Below, in pieces: positions 1-9,579 of a stretch of DNA of 64,000 bases. Positions within the stretch are counted from its first letter, which is position 1. Every line of letters starts with the position of its first letter. The notes below the pieces were generated by a model. It was given only the letters and a program-made list of their open reading frames with translations. It had not been told where the DNA came from and ran no database searches. Location: NCBI RefSeq assembly GCF_021277265.1, contig NZ_JAJSOH010000003.1, positions 248,001 to 312,000 on the forward strand. Reading direction: 5' to 3'. This DNA is from Kineosporia rhizophila (GTDB taxonomy: Bacteria > Actinomycetota > Actinomycetes > Actinomycetales > Kineosporiaceae). The translations under genes were made by a program, and so were the position numbers.

Positions 1-21
1 GCCTGTCACGCAGTTCGCTAG

Positions 22-496
22 CTGAAGTCGGCTGCCCCGTACATCGGCCGCTCAGTCGGACTCAGTCGAAGCTGTCCGATCACTACGCTTTGTCATCGAA
101 CGATGCTAATGCCGTTCACGCCCGGTGGCCTGAGCGGGCCCGGCACGGAGCAATACATTGAGGGTTTCGCCCTCTCGCCCAGCACGATCAACTGGGTCAC
201 CTACACCGTCGACGGTAGTGGGACCTCAAGCCTGGGGAACTACATCCTTCATCAGCGCCCGCGCAAGGGTGGCAACGGTCCTGGCTGGCGCCCCGGACAC
301 GGTCCAAGTGTTCGACGGCCGCACCTGGTGGACCGTGACCCTGCCCGGGGCCGCGTCGGGCCTGGCCGGAGCTGGCTACACCTTCGTGACCGCCGTCAGC
401 GGCTCTTCTGCCACCGCGGGTGTTTATCAAATCAAGGCCGGCGCCAACACGGCTCAGCGAGTAGCTACCGCCCCAGGGCCTGACCCGGCTCCCTAA
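22..496 (+). pseudogene. C-terminal remnant of an unidentified protein, frameshifted
   Basis: Two overlapping frames each look like part of one protein. Frame 1 gives IEGFALSPSTINWVTYTVDG up to about base 250. Frame 2 then gives TVQVFDGRTWWTVTLPG onward to a stop at 494-496. The join needs a one-base shift near 240-265. Repeated short beta-strand-like segments suggest a beta-propeller or other extracellular beta-rich protein, but I do not recognise a family. No ribosome binding site or convincing start is visible, so this is probably the decayed 3' end of a gene. Bases 497-669 hold nothing I can call. Confidence 0.35.
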
Positions 497-669
497 CCCT
501 GTCCGTAGCCGATTCACACCCCAAAAATGTAACGCGAACCCCCGAGCGTGTGGCAAGGGCGCGGTCACGGGCCCCGTTACACCGGCGTCCAGGGACGACG
601 TTCGAGCCTTCGAAGTGTCTCGCAAACGATCGTTACTGCCGTCACCACGGATCGGTCAGACTAGGCGCC

Positions 670-1826
670 ATGAGCAGAGCGGCTCGACGCACGGTCGGCG
701 TGGAGGAGGAGTTCCTCCTGCTCGACAATCAGGGGGTGCCCACTCCGGCGGCGCCTGCGGTCATCGCGCTGGCGGGGGAAGTCGCGCACGGTGAGCTTCA
801 CCAGGAGCAGATCGAGATCGCCTCCCGGCCCGCCGCCGATCTGGACGTGATCGCCGCCGATCTGCTGCTGGCCCGTCAGCAGCTGGCCGAGGCGGCCGCG
901 GGCGCCGGTGTGCGGGTGGCGGCCTCGGCGACGAGTCCGCTGCGGTGCGCCCCACCCCCTCATCCGATGACCGGTACCAGCGGGTGGTCGACAGGTACGG
1001 GCTGACCGCCCGGCAGAACCTGATCTGCGGCTGCCATGTGCACGTGGGCGTCAGCTCAGAAGCTGAGGGGATCGCCGCGATCAACGGTATCCAGCCCTGG
1101 CTGCCGGCTCTTCTGGCGCTCAGGGCGAACTCGCCGTTCTGGGACGGCGCCGACACCGGGTACGCCTCGTACCGGCGCCAGCTGTACGAGCGCTGGCCGA
1201 CCACCGGCGCGAACAGTCCATTCGCCGACCCGGCCGAGTACCACGCCCTGGTGGCGGATCTGGTCTCCACCGGCGTGCTTCTGGACGCGGGGATGGTCTC
1301 GTTCGACGTCCGGCTCTCGCACCGGTATCCCACCGTGGAGATCCGGGTGGCCGACGTGGGCCAGGAACCGGAGAGCGCACTGGTGGTCGCGGCCCTGAGC
1401 CGGGCCCTGGTGGACGAGGCCGCCCGGGCCGCTGTCTCGGACCAGCCGTGGCCGGTGGCCCGGCCGGAACTGCTGCGGGCGGCGGCGTGGCAGGCCTCCC
1501 GCCACGGCCTGTCCGGCGATCTGCTGGATCCGCTGACCGGCCGGCACCGGCCGGCGGCCGAATACCTGCAGCAACTCCTGGAACGGGTGCGGCCTTTGCT
1601 AGTAATGAATGGCGATCTACAGCGGGTGGAAACGGCTTTCGACGATCTGCTGAGCAACGGCACCGGTGCGCAACGGCAGCGGGCGGCGCATAGCTGGCGT
1701 GGTTCTCTAAAGGATGTGGTCGACGACGTCGTCGCCCGCACCTGCCCGCCGGAGCGCACCGGGGGTGTTCAGGCCCGGCAGCTGATCTCCATTCCGTCTT
1801 CCACCGGGAAGTCCACGCTCGCGTAG
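670..1826 (+). pseudogene. YbdK/GCS2-family carboxylate-amine ligase, interrupted by a frameshift
   Basis: The product resembles the GCS2 family of glutamate-cysteine-ligase-like carboxylate-amine ligases (YbdK type), cytoplasmic ATP-dependent enzymes joining an amine to a gamma-carboxylate. The first frame (670 to about 945) begins MSRAARRTVGVEEEFLLLD, the GVEEE signature at the family N-terminus, and reaches ATSPLR. The second frame (about 945-1826) continues with DDRYQRVVDRYGL, CGCHVHVGV, LRANSPFWDG and YPTVEIRVADV, all typical of the family and in the right order. The two frames join if one G is restored near 940-948. The total of about 385 codons is close to the family length. Either the gene is inactivated or the base is a sequencing or assembly error. 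The native reaction of most YbdK proteins is unknown. Confidence 0.75.
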
Positions 1827-1877
1827 CCGTTGGCCGGGTCGCGGATGTAGGCCATGCTGTGAGGACAGGACGGCGGG

Positions 1878-2762
1878 TCAGGGCTGGGCGATCAGTTGTG
1901 AGCGGTTCTGCTCGAAGCGAGCGTAGAAGTTGTCGACGGTGAGCCCGAACGCCTGCTCGAAAGCGTCGTGCCAGGGCTGACCTCGGCCGACTGAGCGGCA
2001 GAAATCCATCATTGCGGACGCTTTCGGGGCCAGTGCGTCGAGGTGTCGGGTGGCGATGTGGAACAGGGCGTAGGCAGCGTCGCCGATGACCGCGCCGCCG
2101 TTCTCGTACGCCCTGAGCTGGTCGAGGTCAGGATCGGCGGCACCCCACTCCCGCATCAGCGGCACCGTGCGGGCGTCCGGCCAGCGTCCGGCCCGGCTCA
2201 TCGCCTGGAACGACAGGTGCTCGGCCATGCCCTCGAACAGCCAGAGCCACTCGTGCTCGTCGCGGGCGGCGAAACAGCCCAGCTGAGCCTGGGCGTTGTG
2301 GACGTGCTCGTGGGCGGCCACGATCGACGCGAGCGCCGGGTCGTCGGCGAACTGCTCCCGCCAGCCCGGGGCCTTGGTGTTCAGGCACAGCCGGCGGGCA
2401 TCGGCCCAGCCGGTGGGGGGCCCGGCGGGTGAGGTGAACGGCTCGCACCCGTCCTGGTGCGCGAGCCGCACCTGCACCCGCTGCCGGACACCGGCGTCCA
2501 TCTGGGTGTTCAGGTACTGGAATCCGACGCTGAGCCCGTCGCGGACCGCCGCCACCTCGGCCTCGCTCACGCCCGGCTGGATCAGCAGGTCGAAGGGAGC
2601 CTGGGCCACGGCCTCGCGCCGGGCCTCGAACCGCAGCTCCTTCCAGGCCACGCTGGCCGCCGCGACCACCAGCAGCACGAGCGCGCCGGCGATCACCCGC
2701 CGCCGCGGCCAGTTCCTGGTCGGGCGATCTGGTGGGGCCGCCTCGGATCCGGGCATATCCAC
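1878..2762 (-). CDS. Membrane-anchored HExxH (gluzincin-like) putative metalloprotease
   Basis: The 294-residue protein has a short basic N-terminus followed by one hydrophobic segment (about residues 23-40), so it is probably a type II membrane protein with an extracellular domain. That domain carries HEHVH at residues 151-155, a fit to the zinc motif HExxH. Glutamates in FEGMAEHL (residues 176-183) lie about 26-30 residues further on, as expected for the third ligand of a gluzincin peptidase. I cannot assign a peptidase family or a substrate. It is transcribed away from the cyclase gene at 2969. A non-catalytic relative remains possible. Confidence 0.6.
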   Translation of the reverse strand: MDMPGSEAAPPDRPTRNWPRRRVIAGALVLLVVAAASVAWKELRFEARREAVAQAPFDLLIQPGVSEAEVAAVRDGLSVGFQYLNTQMDAGVRQRVQVRLAHQDGCEPFTSPAGPPTGWADARRLCLNTKAPGWREQFADDPALASIVAAHEHVHNAQAQLGCFAARDEHEWLWLFEGMAEHLSFQAMSRAGRWPDARTVPLMREWGAADPDLDQLRAYENGGAVIGDAAYALFHIATRHLDALAPKASAMMDFCRSVGRGQPWHDAFEQAFGLTVDNFYARFEQNRSQLIAQP

Positions 2763-2968
2763 AGAATAGGCGAAGCGGACTGCGGGGAACCGGGGTTCGG
2801 GGCTACTAGGGCGTAGGCCGCGTGGGTGATCACGGCTCCGGTGTGGCGGCGCAGGTCAACCGGCCCCGGGCTCGGCCCGATACCCCCTGAGCACCGCATC
2901 CGGCAGTGCCGTCGAACCACCGGCGGTCGTGAGGAGCGGGCGAGCAACGGCGGACGAGGCGGCGTGAC

Positions 2969-5014
2969 GTGATGGGAGAAGGCGGTCTGACGTACCGGGC
3001 TCTCTTCAGGAGCCTGGCGTTCGCGGTGGTCTTCGCGGTGGCGGTTCTCCTGGGGCGCCTGACCGTCCTGGAAGGCACGAACCTGAGCCTGGTCTGGCCC
3101 GCCGCCGGAGTCGCCGCGCTGTGGTTCGCCGCGCAGCGGGCGGCCGACACCCTGTATCTGGACTACGCGCTGCTGGGGGGCCTGACCTTCGCGCTCAACC
3201 TGGTGACGGGTGCCCCGCTGATGCTGGCGCTGTGTTTCGCCGGGGCCAACCTGATCCAGGTCGCGCTGCTGCACCACCTGCTGCAGCGCTGGAACCCCAC
3301 GCTGTGGGGTGCGGGCGGAGACCGGCCGCTGACCGGCACGCAGCAACTGCTGGGGTTACTGCTGGCCGCGCTGCTGGCGACCGGCGCCGGGGGACTGCTC
3401 GGCCCGACCGCGGTGGGCGTTCTCACCGGGCAGTGGTCGCTGCTGTCGGCCGTGGTGTGGATGGTGCGCAACTGCGTGGCCGTCGTGCTGATCCTCGGGC
3501 TCGGCCTGCGGGTCGGGTACCTGATCAGCGCCCACCAACGGGCCCGCCGGGCCGAGAACGGCCCGCATGCCCTGCCCGCCCCGTCGATCGTCCTGCCCTT
3601 CATACGTCTGCATGGTTCCCGGGGTCTGGAACTGACGTTGTTCGTGCTGCTGTCGGTGACGGCCTACCTGCTGGTGTTCGTCCTGAGCTCGCAGTTGCCC
3701 ATCGCCTTCGTGCTCATCACCCTGCCGGTCTGGGCGGCCCTGCGGTTCGACACCACCATCGTGGTCGTCCACAACTTCGTCGCCGGGGTGGCCGCGGTCG
3801 TCTTCACCCTGGCCGGGAGCGGACCCTTCGCCTCGGTGGCCGACTACGCCGTGCGGGCGCTGATCGTGCAGATGTTCGTGGGCGTGGTGGCGCTGGTCGG
3901 GCTGGCCCTGGCCCTGGGCCGGGACGAGCGCGAGCTCCTGCTGGCCCAGGTGCGCAGTCATGCCCGCGAGGCCGACGAGCGGGCCGAGCACGTGGAGGTC
4001 CTGGCCCGTCTGGCCCGGCAGCTGTCCACCTCCGACGACGTGCGCACCGACATCTGCGTGGCGGCCCGGCAGATCACCGGCGCCGACATGGCCTACCTGT
4101 TCGAGCCGGGCGGGGACGACGAACTGGTCACCGCCGCCTCCTCGGCGGGCGAGGGCATCGAGGTCCCTCCGGTCGCGTTCAGCCTGAACAGCGACGAGCC
4201 CTCGCTGACCGTCCAGGCCTTCCGGGGCCACGAGCTGCGGTTCGTGGCCGACCTGCCCGCCCGCGACGACGCCACCGTGCGGGTGGTCGAGGGGCTGAGG
4301 ATCGTGGCGGCCGCCTGGCAGCCCATCCACACCCACACCGACCAGGCCATCGCCGTGCTCTCGCTGGCCTGGCGTCAGCCGGTGCGCTCACTGCCGGCCC
4401 ACGTGGCGCCCATGCTGCAGACGCTGGCCGGTGAGGCAGCGGTCGCCATCGAACGCGGCGATCTGCTGGCCCGGTTGGCCACCGTTGCCAACCAGGACGC
4501 CCTCACAGGCCTACCCAACCGCCTGCGCTGGGACCAGGCGGCGGGGGAGGAGATCGCCCGCGCGGAACGCAACGGCCTGCCCTTGACCTTCGGCCTGATC
4601 GACCTGGACCACTTCAAGCGCTACAACGACAGTCGCGGGCACCTGGCCGGCGACGCGCTGCTGCGGGAGTTCGCGAGCAACGCGCGCCAGCACCTGCGGG
4701 TGGTGGACACGCTGGCCCGCTGGGGCGGGGAGGAGTTCGCCATGGCCCTGCCCGGATGCACCGCGGAGGAGGCGGTGGCGGTGGCCGACCGGATCCGCGC
4801 CAGTGTGCCGCGCGCCCAGACCTGCACCATCGGCGTGGCCCAGTGGCAGCCCGGGCAGAGCGTTCAGGACGTCCTCGACGAAGCCGACATTGCGCTCTAC
4901 CGGGGCAAGAGTGAGGGGCGGAACACGACCGTCATCGCCCCACCGAAGCTGAGGAACACGGCCGCGCTCCTGCCGCACCAGCGGCGCAAGGACAACCACC
5001 CCCAGCTCAGCTGA
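2969..5014 (+). CDS. MASE1-GAF-GGDEF diguanylate cyclase
   Basis: This is a 681-residue integral membrane diguanylate cyclase that would make cyclic di-GMP from two GTP. The N-terminal third is a multi-pass MASE1-type sensor region (LSLVWPAAGVAALW near residue 40). A GAF-like segment follows at roughly 340-510, then a GGDEF domain. The active-site motif is GGEEF at about residues 586-590, preceded by RVVD five residues upstream, an intact RxxD inhibitory (I) site. GTG at 2969 is directly followed by ATG at 2972; either could start the protein. A second GGDEF gene follows 89 bases downstream in the same direction, so the two may be co-transcribed. No EAL or HD-GYP phosphodiesterase is visible nearby. 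Confidence 0.9.
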   Translation: MMGEGGLTYRALFRSLAFAVVFAVAVLLGRLTVLEGTNLSLVWPAAGVAALWFAAQRAADTLYLDYALLGGLTFALNLVTGAPLMLALCFAGANLIQVALLHHLLQRWNPTLWGAGGDRPLTGTQQLLGLLLAALLATGAGGLLGPTAVGVLTGQWSLLSAVVWMVRNCVAVVLILGLGLRVGYLISAHQRARRAENGPHALPAPSIVLPFIRLHGSRGLELTLFVLLSVTAYLLVFVLSSQLPIAFVLITLPVWAALRFDTTIVVVHNFVAGVAAVVFTLAGSGPFASVADYAVRALIVQMFVGVVALVGLALALGRDERELLLAQVRSHAREADERAEHVEVLARLARQLSTSDDVRTDICVAARQITGADMAYLFEPGGDDELVTAASSAGEGIEVPPVAFSLNSDEPSLTVQAFRGHELRFVADLPARDDATVRVVEGLRIVAAAWQPIHTHTDQAIAVLSLAWRQPVRSLPAHVAPMLQTLAGEAAVAIERGDLLARLATVANQDALTGLPNRLRWDQAAGEEIARAERNGLPLTFGLIDLDHFKRYNDSRGHLAGDALLREFASNARQHLRVVDTLARWGGEEFAMALPGCTAEEAVAVADRIRASVPRAQTCTIGVAQWQPGQSVQDVLDEADIALYRGKSEGRNTTVIAPPKLRNTAALLPHQRRKDNHPQLS

Positions 5015-5103
5015 GCTCCAGCCCGCCAGGCTCGGGCACAGATCCACCGAAGACGCCAGGAACTGCCCCGGCCGTGGGGTTCCGTGAAGTGAAGGGATGC
5101 CAG

Positions 5104-6726
5104 GTGCACAGTACGTATGCGTTCCTGGCCCTGTGCGGGGCGCTGCTGTGCCTGATGACGACCGCGTTCGTGTGGCGCCGCCGGCGGCAGGCCCGGGCGG
5201 CGACGGTGCTGGCCGGCACGATGAGCGCCACCGCCGTGTGGTGTCTGGCCGATGCGGCTGTTGCGTACTGGACGTGGCTCCCGCCCACCGCGTTCTTCCT
5301 CGTCCTGATCGCGAGTGTGCATGCGGTCTCGGCCGGGACCCTGTGTTTCAACTACATGGTGACCGATCCGCAGTGGCGGTTACGCCGTCGCTGGGGCTGT
5401 CTGCTGCTGGTGGCGCCGGTGCTGGCGTGCGCCGCCGTCGCCACCAACGGCCAGCACGGCCTGTTCTTCCAGGCGAGCACCGACCAGCCGGACGCGGCGG
5501 TCGTCCTCGATTTCGGGCCGTTCTTCTGGGCGCACACGGCCTACTGCTACGCCTTGGCCGGGTGGGCGCTCTCCCGGCTGGTGCGCGCCTGGTGGCGGGC
5601 GCCGTCGGTGTTCCGGCGTCAGTACCTGACCATGATCATCGCCGACCTGGCGCCCTCCGCCGCACTGGTGGCCGGGGGGTTGGGTGGGCACGCGTCCTCC
5701 GGTATGGACCTGACCCCGTTCGGGTTCGCGCTGACCGGGGTGCTGATCACGTATGCCCTTCTGGCCCAGGGCATGCTGCGTCTGGTCCCGGTGACCCGGG
5801 CCCGGATCGTCGACAGCCTGCCGGACGGGGTCTTCGTGGTCGATCCCGCCGGGACGCTGATCGATGTGAACACGGCCGGGCGCGCCCTGCTGGCCACCGC
5901 CCGCCCCGACCTGCCCACCGAGGTGGTCGGCTGGCCGGCCCGGGACCTGCTGATCTCCGCGGACCTGATCGCGGCCCTGGACAGCCGGGCCGAGACCGGC
6001 AGCGACGGCATGGTCAAGGAGGTCAGGCCCGGCCTGCACCTGGCCTTCCAGTTCAGCAATCACCACGACGAGCGCGGCCGGATGCTGGCCCGGGTGGTCA
6101 CCGCCCGGGACATCAGCGCGGTGGTGGCGGCCGAGCGGGCGCTGCACGAGCACGTGCGCACGATCGAGGCGCTGCGGGCGAACCTGCAGGAGGAGGCCGT
6201 CCGGGACGCGCTGACCGGCCTGCACAACCGCCGGCACGCCAATGTCGTGCTGGAGGAGGCGGTGGCGGCCCGGAGCGCGTTCGCCGCCCTGCTGCTGGAC
6301 GTCGACCACTTCAAGGCGGTCAACGACACCTTCGGCCACCACGGGGGCGACCAGGTGCTCAGGGCGGTGGCCCGGGCCCTGAACGGCTGCGTGCGCACCA
6401 GCGACCTGGTGGCCCGCTGGGGAGGCGAGGAGTTCCTGATCGTGCTGCCCGGAATGGATCTGGAGGCCGGAGCGGCCCGGGCCGAACGGGTCCGCCTGGC
6501 CTGTTCCCGGATCGGCCAGGGCACCTCCCGGCCCGGTGCGCCGCCCCAGCCCACGGTGACGGTCTCGGTGGGCGTGGCGGCCTACCCGCTCTGCGGGCAG
6601 AGCGGCGAGGAGGTGCTGGCCGCGGCCGACGCCGCCCTGTACGAGGCGAAAGGTTCCGGCCGCAACCGCGTTTGCGTGGCGTCGGGCGGCGTCTCCCACA
6701 GCTTCGCCCCGTTCCTGCCGGCCTGA
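5104..6726 (+). CDS. 7TM-PAS-GGDEF diguanylate cyclase
   Basis: A second membrane diguanylate cyclase, about 540 residues. The N-terminus has about seven hydrophobic segments resembling the 7TM region found before many actinobacterial histidine kinases. A PAS-like segment follows (IVDSLPDGVFVVDPAGTL), then a GGDEF domain with GGEEF at residues 440-444 and RTSD at 431-434 as the inhibitory site. I place the start at GTG 5104 rather than GTG 5074: GAAGGG lies just upstream, and residue 1 then falls directly before the first hydrophobic helix. It ends next to the stop codon of the convergent methyltransferase. Confidence 0.88.
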   Translation: MHSTYAFLALCGALLCLMTTAFVWRRRRQARAATVLAGTMSATAVWCLADAAVAYWTWLPPTAFFLVLIASVHAVSAGTLCFNYMVTDPQWRLRRRWGCLLLVAPVLACAAVATNGQHGLFFQASTDQPDAAVVLDFGPFFWAHTAYCYALAGWALSRLVRAWWRAPSVFRRQYLTMIIADLAPSAALVAGGLGGHASSGMDLTPFGFALTGVLITYALLAQGMLRLVPVTRARIVDSLPDGVFVVDPAGTLIDVNTAGRALLATARPDLPTEVVGWPARDLLISADLIAALDSRAETGSDGMVKEVRPGLHLAFQFSNHHDERGRMLARVVTARDISAVVAAERALHEHVRTIEALRANLQEEAVRDALTGLHNRRHANVVLEEAVAARSAFAALLLDVDHFKAVNDTFGHHGGDQVLRAVARALNGCVRTSDLVARWGGEEFLIVLPGMDLEAGAARAERVRLACSRIGQGTSRPGAPPQPTVTVSVGVAAYPLCGQSGEEVLAAADAALYEAKGSGRNRVCVASGGVSHSFAPFLPA

Positions 6727-7584
6727 CTACCGGTTGACGGCCTGCACGAGCCAGACGGCGGCCGGCACTCGCAGCGTCCCGGTACCGGGGTCGCGAGCGG
6801 CCCGCAGGTCCTGGCGGATCTGCTCGACCAGGTCGTTCCAGCCAGCGGGCCCGAGAACCGGTTCCAGTTCGGCGCGGGCGTGCCGGGCGCGAGGCCCGCC
6901 GAGCACCACGGCAAGGCGTTCCTCCACGCCGTCGGTGCCGTTGAGCGCACCGAAGTCGCAGACGAAGTCCAGCGCCTCGATGCTGATCTGCTGCCAGCCG
7001 CTGTCGTCGAGGATGCCCCGCAACAAGTCGGGATCGGCGAACGCGACCGGGCCGGGAGCGCCCGGGCTCACGGGAGCGGCCGGTTGGGCCACCCGCTCGG
7101 TGAGCCGTTCCAGACCGGCGGTGAAGATGGTGTTCTCGCTCAGGCCGCGCCAGCAGGCGAACACCAGTCGCCCGCCGGTGCTGGTGGCCAGGCGCAGGTT
7201 GCTGAAGGCCGCCACCGGGTCGGGGAAGAACATCACCCCGAAGCGCGAGATCACCCGCTGGAACGGCGCCCCGGGCAACGCGTTCAGGTTCTCGTCCTGG
7301 GCGTCGCCCAGGACGATCTCGGCCTGCGGCACCCGGTTCTTCGCGGCCTCGACCATGGCCGGTGAGATGTCGATGCCGGTGGCGGAGGAGCCGGCGTGGC
7401 TCGCGGCCTGCACCAGCGTGCCGGTGCCGCAACCGACGTCCAAAATTGTTGTTTGAGGACGAAGATCAGCCGCGCCGAGAACGGCCGCGGTGACGGGGGC
7501 GTAGACGCTGTCGTAGATGGCCTCGTTGGCCACCCACCCGGCCGCCCCGGTGGCCCACAGCGCCTTCTGCTCGTTCGTGCTCAC
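6727..7584 (-). CDS. Class I SAM-dependent methyltransferase
   Basis: A 285-residue cytoplasmic methyltransferase. Motif I is ILDVGCGTGTL (glycine-rich loop at residues 51-55). The acidic residue binding the SAM ribose is in TGIDISPAMV, and a motif II-like DAQ lies in VLGDAQDENL. Phenylalanines in ISRFGVMFFPDP fit a UbiE/COQ5-like small-molecule methyltransferase. The substrate cannot be read from the sequence. It may be transcribed before the response regulator at 7631, but the 46-base gap and lack of functional link leave that open. Confidence 0.8.
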   Translation of the reverse strand: MSTNEQKALWATGAAGWVANEAIYDSVYAPVTAAVLGAADLRPQTTILDVGCGTGTLVQAASHAGSSATGIDISPAMVEAAKNRVPQAEIVLGDAQDENLNALPGAPFQRVISRFGVMFFPDPVAAFSNLRLATSTGGRLVFACWRGLSENTIFTAGLERLTERVAQPAAPVSPGAPGPVAFADPDLLRGILDDSGWQQISIEALDFVCDFGALNGTDGVEERLAVVLGGPRARHARAELEPVLGPAGWNDLVEQIRQDLRAARDPGTGTLRVPAAVWLVQAVNR

Positions 7585-7630
7585 GATCGGCTCCTTCGCA
7601 GTCGAGACGGTCGAAACGGTCAGCGCCCGG

Positions 7631-8311
7631 TCAGTGCCCGGTGAGGCCCAGCCGGACCGCGGCCATCACCACCTCGGCGCGGTTGCCCGCCCCGAGCTTG
7701 CGGTAGATGTTGCGCACGTGGGTCTTGACGGTGGCCGGGCTGATGTAGAGCCGGCGGCCGATCTGGGCCACCGCCAGGCCGTTGACCAGCAGGTCGAGGA
7801 CCTCGTGCTCACGCGCGGACAGACTCGGCCCGGCCGCCTCGTTGCTGCGCCGGTGCAGGGCGCCGGACAGGTCGTTCGCGGTGAAGGTGCCCGGGCTGGC
7901 CGCGGCATGGCGGGTCGCGGCCAGGACGTTCTCGGCCGGTGCGTCTTTCCCGACGAAACCGGAGGCGCCGGCGTCGAGTGCGGCGAAGAGGTGGTTGTCG
8001 TCGGCGTGCATGGTGAGCACGACGATCCCCACGCTGTCGTCGGCCGCGCGCACCTGGGCGGTCAGTTCGAGGCCGTTGCCGTCGGGCAGTTCGACGTCGG
8101 TGACCAGCACGTCGGGCCTCACCCGCTGCAGCAGCTGCAGCGTCTCGCCCACCTGCGCGCTCTCACCCACCACCTCGAAGTCCCCGGCCGACTGGAAGGC
8201 CTGGCGCAGCCCACTCCGGATTAGGTGGTGGTCGTCGACCAGGACGACCCGGATGCGCTCCCTGGTCGCTGTTGCTGTTGTGGCGTAAGTGTTCTGGGCC
8301 GTTCCGTTCAC
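7631..8311 (-). CDS. NarL/LuxR-family response regulator
   Basis: A two-component response regulator of about 226 residues. The receiver domain has the acidic pair DD at residues 26-27, the phospho-acceptor Asp at about 72 (LVTDVELPDG) and the conserved Lys in GFVGKDA. A LuxR-type helix-turn-helix occupies the C-terminus (LSAREHEVLDLLVNGL, then SPATVKTHVRNIYRKL). I choose GTG at 8311 because GAAGGAG sits just upstream; a longer version from 8374 adds residues unlike a receiver domain. No histidine kinase gene is adjacent, so it is an orphan here. Confidence 0.85.
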   Translation of the reverse strand: MNGTAQNTYATTATATRERIRVVLVDDHHLIRSGLRQAFQSAGDFEVVGESAQVGETLQLLQRVRPDVLVTDVELPDGNGLELTAQVRAADDSVGIVVLTMHADDNHLFAALDAGASGFVGKDAPAENVLAATRHAAASPGTFTANDLSGALHRRSNEAAGPSLSAREHEVLDLLVNGLAVAQIGRRLYISPATVKTHVRNIYRKLGAGNRAEVVMAAVRLGLTGH

Positions 8312-8452
8312 CGTGGCTCCTTCTGGCGAGAAGAGTGGGCCCCAGCCCCCGGATTCCGAGCCTAGAGGTGCCATCAGACGTATTCACGGTTTCTGCGCTC
8401 GACCATTCGGTTGAACGGTCGGCGCGATCTCGGCTTGGGTAGCGTGAGCCCG

Positions 8453-8863
8453 GTGAGCGCCGCGGGCAAGAGCTACGTGTGGGTGGACGCGTCGGAGCAA
8501 CGGTGCTGCGGTGAGCCGTTCCGGACCGGGGATGTGGTCGCCTGGGAGGCGAACGAGCGCCCGGGGGCGCAGCGGGTGGTGGTGCGGCTGGGTCAGGACT
8601 GGGCCGAGCGGATCCGGTTCGCGCCGGAACACCACGGCGACGATCCGCAGGGAGTCCTGACCGGCACGGTGGCGCGGATCGACGCTGTGGCCTGCCGTAG
8701 GGAACCGCACGGCCGCAGTCTTGACCTGGTGGTCGGGTCGGGCCGGCTGTACGAGGTGCACGCCGACGTGCCCTGGGTGCCCCTGGTGCCCGACGACAAC
8801 ACCGAACTGTGGACGCACGAGGGCTGGGTGGTCGAGCTGGGGGCCGCCCGGTTCGAACGCTAG
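8453..8863 (+). CDS. DUF6578-like protein of unknown function
   Basis: A small soluble protein of about 136 residues. It has the opening pattern seen in the actinobacterial DUF6578 group: a VWVD segment, paired cysteines (QRCCGEPF) and GDVVAW. No catalytic motif or signal peptide is visible. The start is uncertain: GTG codons at 8444 and 8453 are in frame, and a TTG at 8411 would lengthen it. A hairpin follows the stop and separates it from convergent sodA. Confidence 0.55.
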   Translation: MSAAGKSYVWVDASEQRCCGEPFRTGDVVAWEANERPGAQRVVVRLGQDWAERIRFAPEHHGDDPQGVLTGTVARIDAVACRREPHGRSLDLVVGSGRLYEVHADVPWVPLVPDDNTELWTHEGWVVELGAARFER

Positions 8864-8879
8864 GACGGCCCCTCAGCTG

Positions 8880-8898
8880 CGGCACCGGTCAGGTGCCG
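8880..8898. terminator. Short hairpin between convergent genes
   Basis: CGGCACC and GGTGCCG form a 7-bp stem around GGTCA between the stop of the DUF6578-like gene and the end of sodA. There is no T-run, as is common in high-GC actinomycetes, so its strength as a terminator is unknown. Confidence 0.45.
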
Positions 8899-8932
8899 GT
8901 CACGTGCTGGTCGGGTTGGGCCCGGGTTGGGC

Positions 8933-9541
8933 TCAGATCACGCTGGCGCGGGCGCGGGTGAGCCGCTGCTGCACGTCGGCCCAGTTGACCAGGTTCCAGA
9001 CCGCCTTCACGTAGTCGGCCTTGACGTTGAGGTAGTCGAGGTAGAAGGCGTGCTCCCACATGTCCAGCATGAACAGCGGCACGATCCCGACCGGAACGTT
9101 GGCCTGCTGGTCGTGCAGCTGGAAGACCAGCAGCTTCTGCCCCAGCGAGTCCCAGGCCAGCACGGACCAGCCGGAGCCCTGGATCGAGGTGGCCACGGCG
9201 GCGAAGTGCTTGCGGAACGCCTCGACCGAGCCGAACTGGTCCTTGATCGCCTCGGCCAGCTCGCCCTCGGGCTCGCCCCCGCCCTCGGGCGAGAGGTTCT
9301 GCCAGAAGATCGTGTGGTTGACGTGCCCGCCCAGATGGAACGCCAGGTCCTTCTCGAGCATCGTGATCGCGCCGAAGTTCCCGGTGTCGCGGGCCTCGGC
9401 CAGCTTCTCCAGGGCGGCGTTGGCGCCGCTCACGTAGGCGGCGTGGTGCTTGTCGTGGTGCAACTGCATGATCTTGCCGCTGATGTGCGGCTCGAGGGCC
9501 GCGTAGTCGTAGGGCAGGTCGGGCAGGGTGTAGACGGCCAC
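8933..9541 (-). CDS. sodA: Superoxide dismutase, Fe/Mn family
   Basis: The enzyme converts superoxide to oxygen and hydrogen peroxide in the cytoplasm. At 202 residues it is full length. The N-terminus [19 protein letters not shown] is characteristic of the family. The metal ligands are His in [12 protein letters not shown] (about H28), His in [10 protein letters not shown], and Asp and His in [12 protein letters not shown] start at GTG 9541, where AAGGAACGGAAG precedes it; longer readings upstream have no family similarity. Whether Fe or Mn is bound cannot be decided reliably. Its promoter has an unusual architecture, annotated separately. Confidence 0.95.
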   Translation of the reverse strand: MAVYTLPDLPYDYAALEPHISGKIMQLHHDKHHAAYVSGANAALEKLAEARDTGNFGAITMLEKDLAFHLGGHVNHTIFWQNLSPEGGGEPEGELAEAIKDQFGSVEAFRKHFAAVATSIQGSGWSVLAWDSLGQKLLVFQLHDQQANVPVGIVPLFMLDMWEHAFYLDYLNVKADYVKAVWNLVNWADVQQRLTRARASVI

Positions 9542-9579
9542 GGGACTTCCGTTCCTTAGTGATCGCACGGGCGCCCACG

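Noticed and set aside
3356..4336. Long open frames opposite or within real genes, here a 326-codon frame antisense to the first cyclase, and similar ones at 5380-6699, 6359-7432, 12198-13109 and 20735-22237
   Set aside because: They are Gly/Arg/Gln/His-rich, have no family similarity, and result from high third-position GC of the real gene on the other strand or in another frame.
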